Origin: Streptomyces canus
GTDB taxonomy: Bacteria > Actinomycetota > Actinomycetes > Streptomycetales > Streptomycetaceae
DNA: 64,000 nt
NCBI RefSeq assembly: GCF_030815415.1
Contig: NZ_JAUSWW010000001.1
Location: 10,230,001-10,294,000 of the forward strand
Direction of reading: 5' to 3'
Shown piece by piece: positions 63,142-64,000 of this stretch; position 1 is the stretch's first letter, and each line of letters begins with the position of its first letter. The position numbers and the translations under genes are program-made. Below the pieces are notes generated by a model. The model did no database searches and was not told where the DNA came from. It saw only the letters and a program-made list of their open reading frames with translations.

Positions 63142-63450
63142 ATGGCTGCACCCCGGAAATACTCGCTCGAGTTGCGTGAGCGTGCGGTACGGATGTACCG
63201 CACCACCGAGCCGAAGCCGCAGATCAAGAAGCTGGCCGTCGACCTCGGCGTGCACCCCGAGGCCCTGCGCGGCTGGATCCGCCAGGCCGAGGCGGACGCC
63301 GGCGAACGCGACGACCGTCTCACCGCCGACGAACGCGCCGAGCTCGCGGCCCTGCGCAAGGAGAACGTCCAGCTCAAGCGGGCAAGCGACGTCCTGCGGA
63401 CGGCCTCGGCTTTTTTCGCGGCGCAACTCGACCCGACCCGGCCCAGGTGA
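63142..63450 (+). CDS. IS3-family OrfA
   Basis: This is a protein of about 102 residues from ATG 63142 (GAGGA about 9 nt upstream). It shows 'RKYSLELRERAVRMYRTTEP', then 'QIKKLAVDLGVHPEALRGWI' as the HTH_Tnp_1 helix-turn-helix, and a leucine-zipper-like end 'LAALRKENVQLKRASDVLRT'. The stop overlaps the orfB frame by 4 nt. A T6 run near 63411 is a possible slippage site for making OrfAB, although orfB is truncated here. Confidence 0.85.
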   Translation: MAAPRKYSLELRERAVRMYRTTEPKPQIKKLAVDLGVHPEALRGWIRQAEADAGERDDRLTADERAELAALRKENVQLKRASDVLRTASAFFAAQLDPTRPR

Positions 63451-63678
63451 CGGCGCTCGTTGACGAGCATCCCCGCCTGGGAGTCGAGTGCGTCCTGCGG
63501 GAACTGCACATCGCCTCCTCCACCTACTACCGCTGGCGCCGCGCGGAGAAGGAGCCGTGCGAACGGCGGCGCCGCGACGTCGAACTGACCGAGCGGATCA
63601 AGGAGATCCACGCGGAGTACGGCGGCAATTACGGCTCGCCGCGCGTGCACGCCGTCCTCGCACGACGGGGGAACCTCA
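63447..63678 (+). pseudogene. IS3-family OrfB, truncated after HTH_21 region
   Basis: The reading begins 'TALVDEHPRLGVECVLRELH', 'IASSTYYRWRRAEKEPCERR' and 'LTERIKEIHAEYGGNYGSPR', the N-terminal HTH_21 portion of an IS150/IS3-type integrase. After 'VHAVLARRG' it enters the right inverted repeat at 63666, so the whole rve catalytic domain is deleted. The frame stays open past the element to a stop at 63719, but those residues are flanking DNA. Confidence 0.85.
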
Positions 63679-63792
63679 CACGGGATCGATTCGTGGATGT
63701 ACGTGGGCGTTTTTCATGACCCGCCCAAGGTCCTGACGAGCAGCGAAAACGGACCGATCATCAGGGTTCTCCGGATGCCCGGGCTGTGGGTT

Positions 63793-64000
63793 TCAGCCGC
63801 GCTTCCTGAGGCTGTGCATGAGGTCTTTCATGTCCTTGATCAGGAGTGGTTCGAGTTCCGTGGGAGTGGGGGCCGGGGGCAGGTCTCCGAAACTCCGGGT
63901 GGATATCCCCAGCGTGAACTCGGCTTGGCCGTCGGGCACGTTCAGCTGCATCCAGTGTGAGCCGCCACCGAAGTCATTCGTCACCAGATAGGCGTGGTCC
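63793..64000 (-). CDS. Partial hypothetical protein at window edge
   Basis: The last 69 or so residues of a gene running off the right edge: 'DHAYLVTNDFGGGSHWMQLN', 'VPDGQAEFTLGISTRSFGDL' and 'LEPLLIKDMKDLMHSLRKRG', with the stop at 63793. It looks like genuine coding sequence, but the visible part matches no family I can name. An internal ATG or GTG near 63984 cannot be excluded as the start. Confidence 0.55.
   Translation of the reverse strand, partial: DHAYLVTNDFGGGSHWMQLNVPDGQAEFTLGISTRSFGDLPPAPTPTELEPLLIKDMKDLMHSLRKRG

Larger units (their letters stand above)
63073..63678 (+). mobile_element. IS3-family internal-deletion derivative
   Basis: TGAGGTTCCCCCG at 63073-63085 is mirrored perfectly by CGGGGGAACCTCA at 63666-63678. 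Between them are a complete orfA and only the first 75 or so codons of orfB, which runs directly into the right repeat. The element is therefore about 606 bp, with both ends intact and the catalytic part missing. Confidence 0.75.

Noticed and set aside
1..64000. tRNA or rRNA genes
   Set aside because: No cloverleaf-like sequence with a TTCGA-type T-loop, and no rRNA-like stretch, was noticed by eye. A dedicated scan would be decisive.

Overview
This window looks like an accessory stretch from a chromosome arm of a Streptomyces or close relative. Base composition is very GC-rich, with third-position GC bias in the real genes, many GTG starts, rare TTA codons, and typical actinobacterial families (MprAB-like two-component pair, MMPL transporter, Ser/Thr kinase with FHA partner, I36-type secreted inhibitor). 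The high density of insertion sequences and broken genes fits a chromosome arm. No tRNA, rRNA or core housekeeping operon was recognised.

Layout. 1-4.2 kb: a coiled-coil/winged-helix protein, a decayed IS256, and a leucine-repeat-variant protein enclosed by an 18-bp inverted repeat. 4.2-16.9 kb: quieter chromosome-like DNA with a methyltransferase, a MerR regulator with a 19-bp-spacer promoter, a secreted BNR-repeat protein, a lipoprotein, an MMPL transporter with a convergent histidine kinase/response regulator pair, and a secreted erythromycin-esterase-family protein. 17-28 kb: a tnpB element, a Ku C-terminal remnant, an IS630 that splits a small gene precisely at a TA, an anti-sigma-type ATPase, an EamA exporter, a DinB-like protein, a truncated ATP-dependent DNA ligase, an AraC regulator and a small secreted protein.

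28.6-40.2 kb is the most striking region. It holds three tandem paralogues of a TIR / NB-ARC / TPR protein, an NLR-like architecture. Two are followed by convergent helicase-associated-domain genes, and the first of these is split by an ISL3-like element carrying a passenger gene. The three genes differ in the number of 42-residue TPR units (about 5, 7 and 5), and some units are nearly identical in DNA. A 26-bp hairpin sequence lies upstream of copies 2 and 3 and again at 42.7 kb.

40-53 kb is a graveyard of mobile DNA (IS5 elements, a second ISL3, an IS256 fragment, a 204-bp MITE-like repeat). Among these lie a C39/BtrH-like protein, an intact ATP-dependent DNA ligase, an error-prone polymerase relic, an HNH nuclease gene and a DUF5063-like relic. 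53.3-57.8 kb holds an array of the palindrome GTGCGCAC, a PIN/NYN-like plus FHA protein divergent from a membrane Ser/Thr kinase, and a membrane-anchored PemK-like protein. 57.9-64 kb contains IS110, IS5 and IS3 fragments around a large membrane NACHT-HEAT protein with an early TTA codon.

Taken together, the TIR-NLR array, the NACHT protein and the kinase/FHA/PIN/PemK cluster make this a plausible defence-rich island. That role is inferred from domain content and context, not shown by the sequence.
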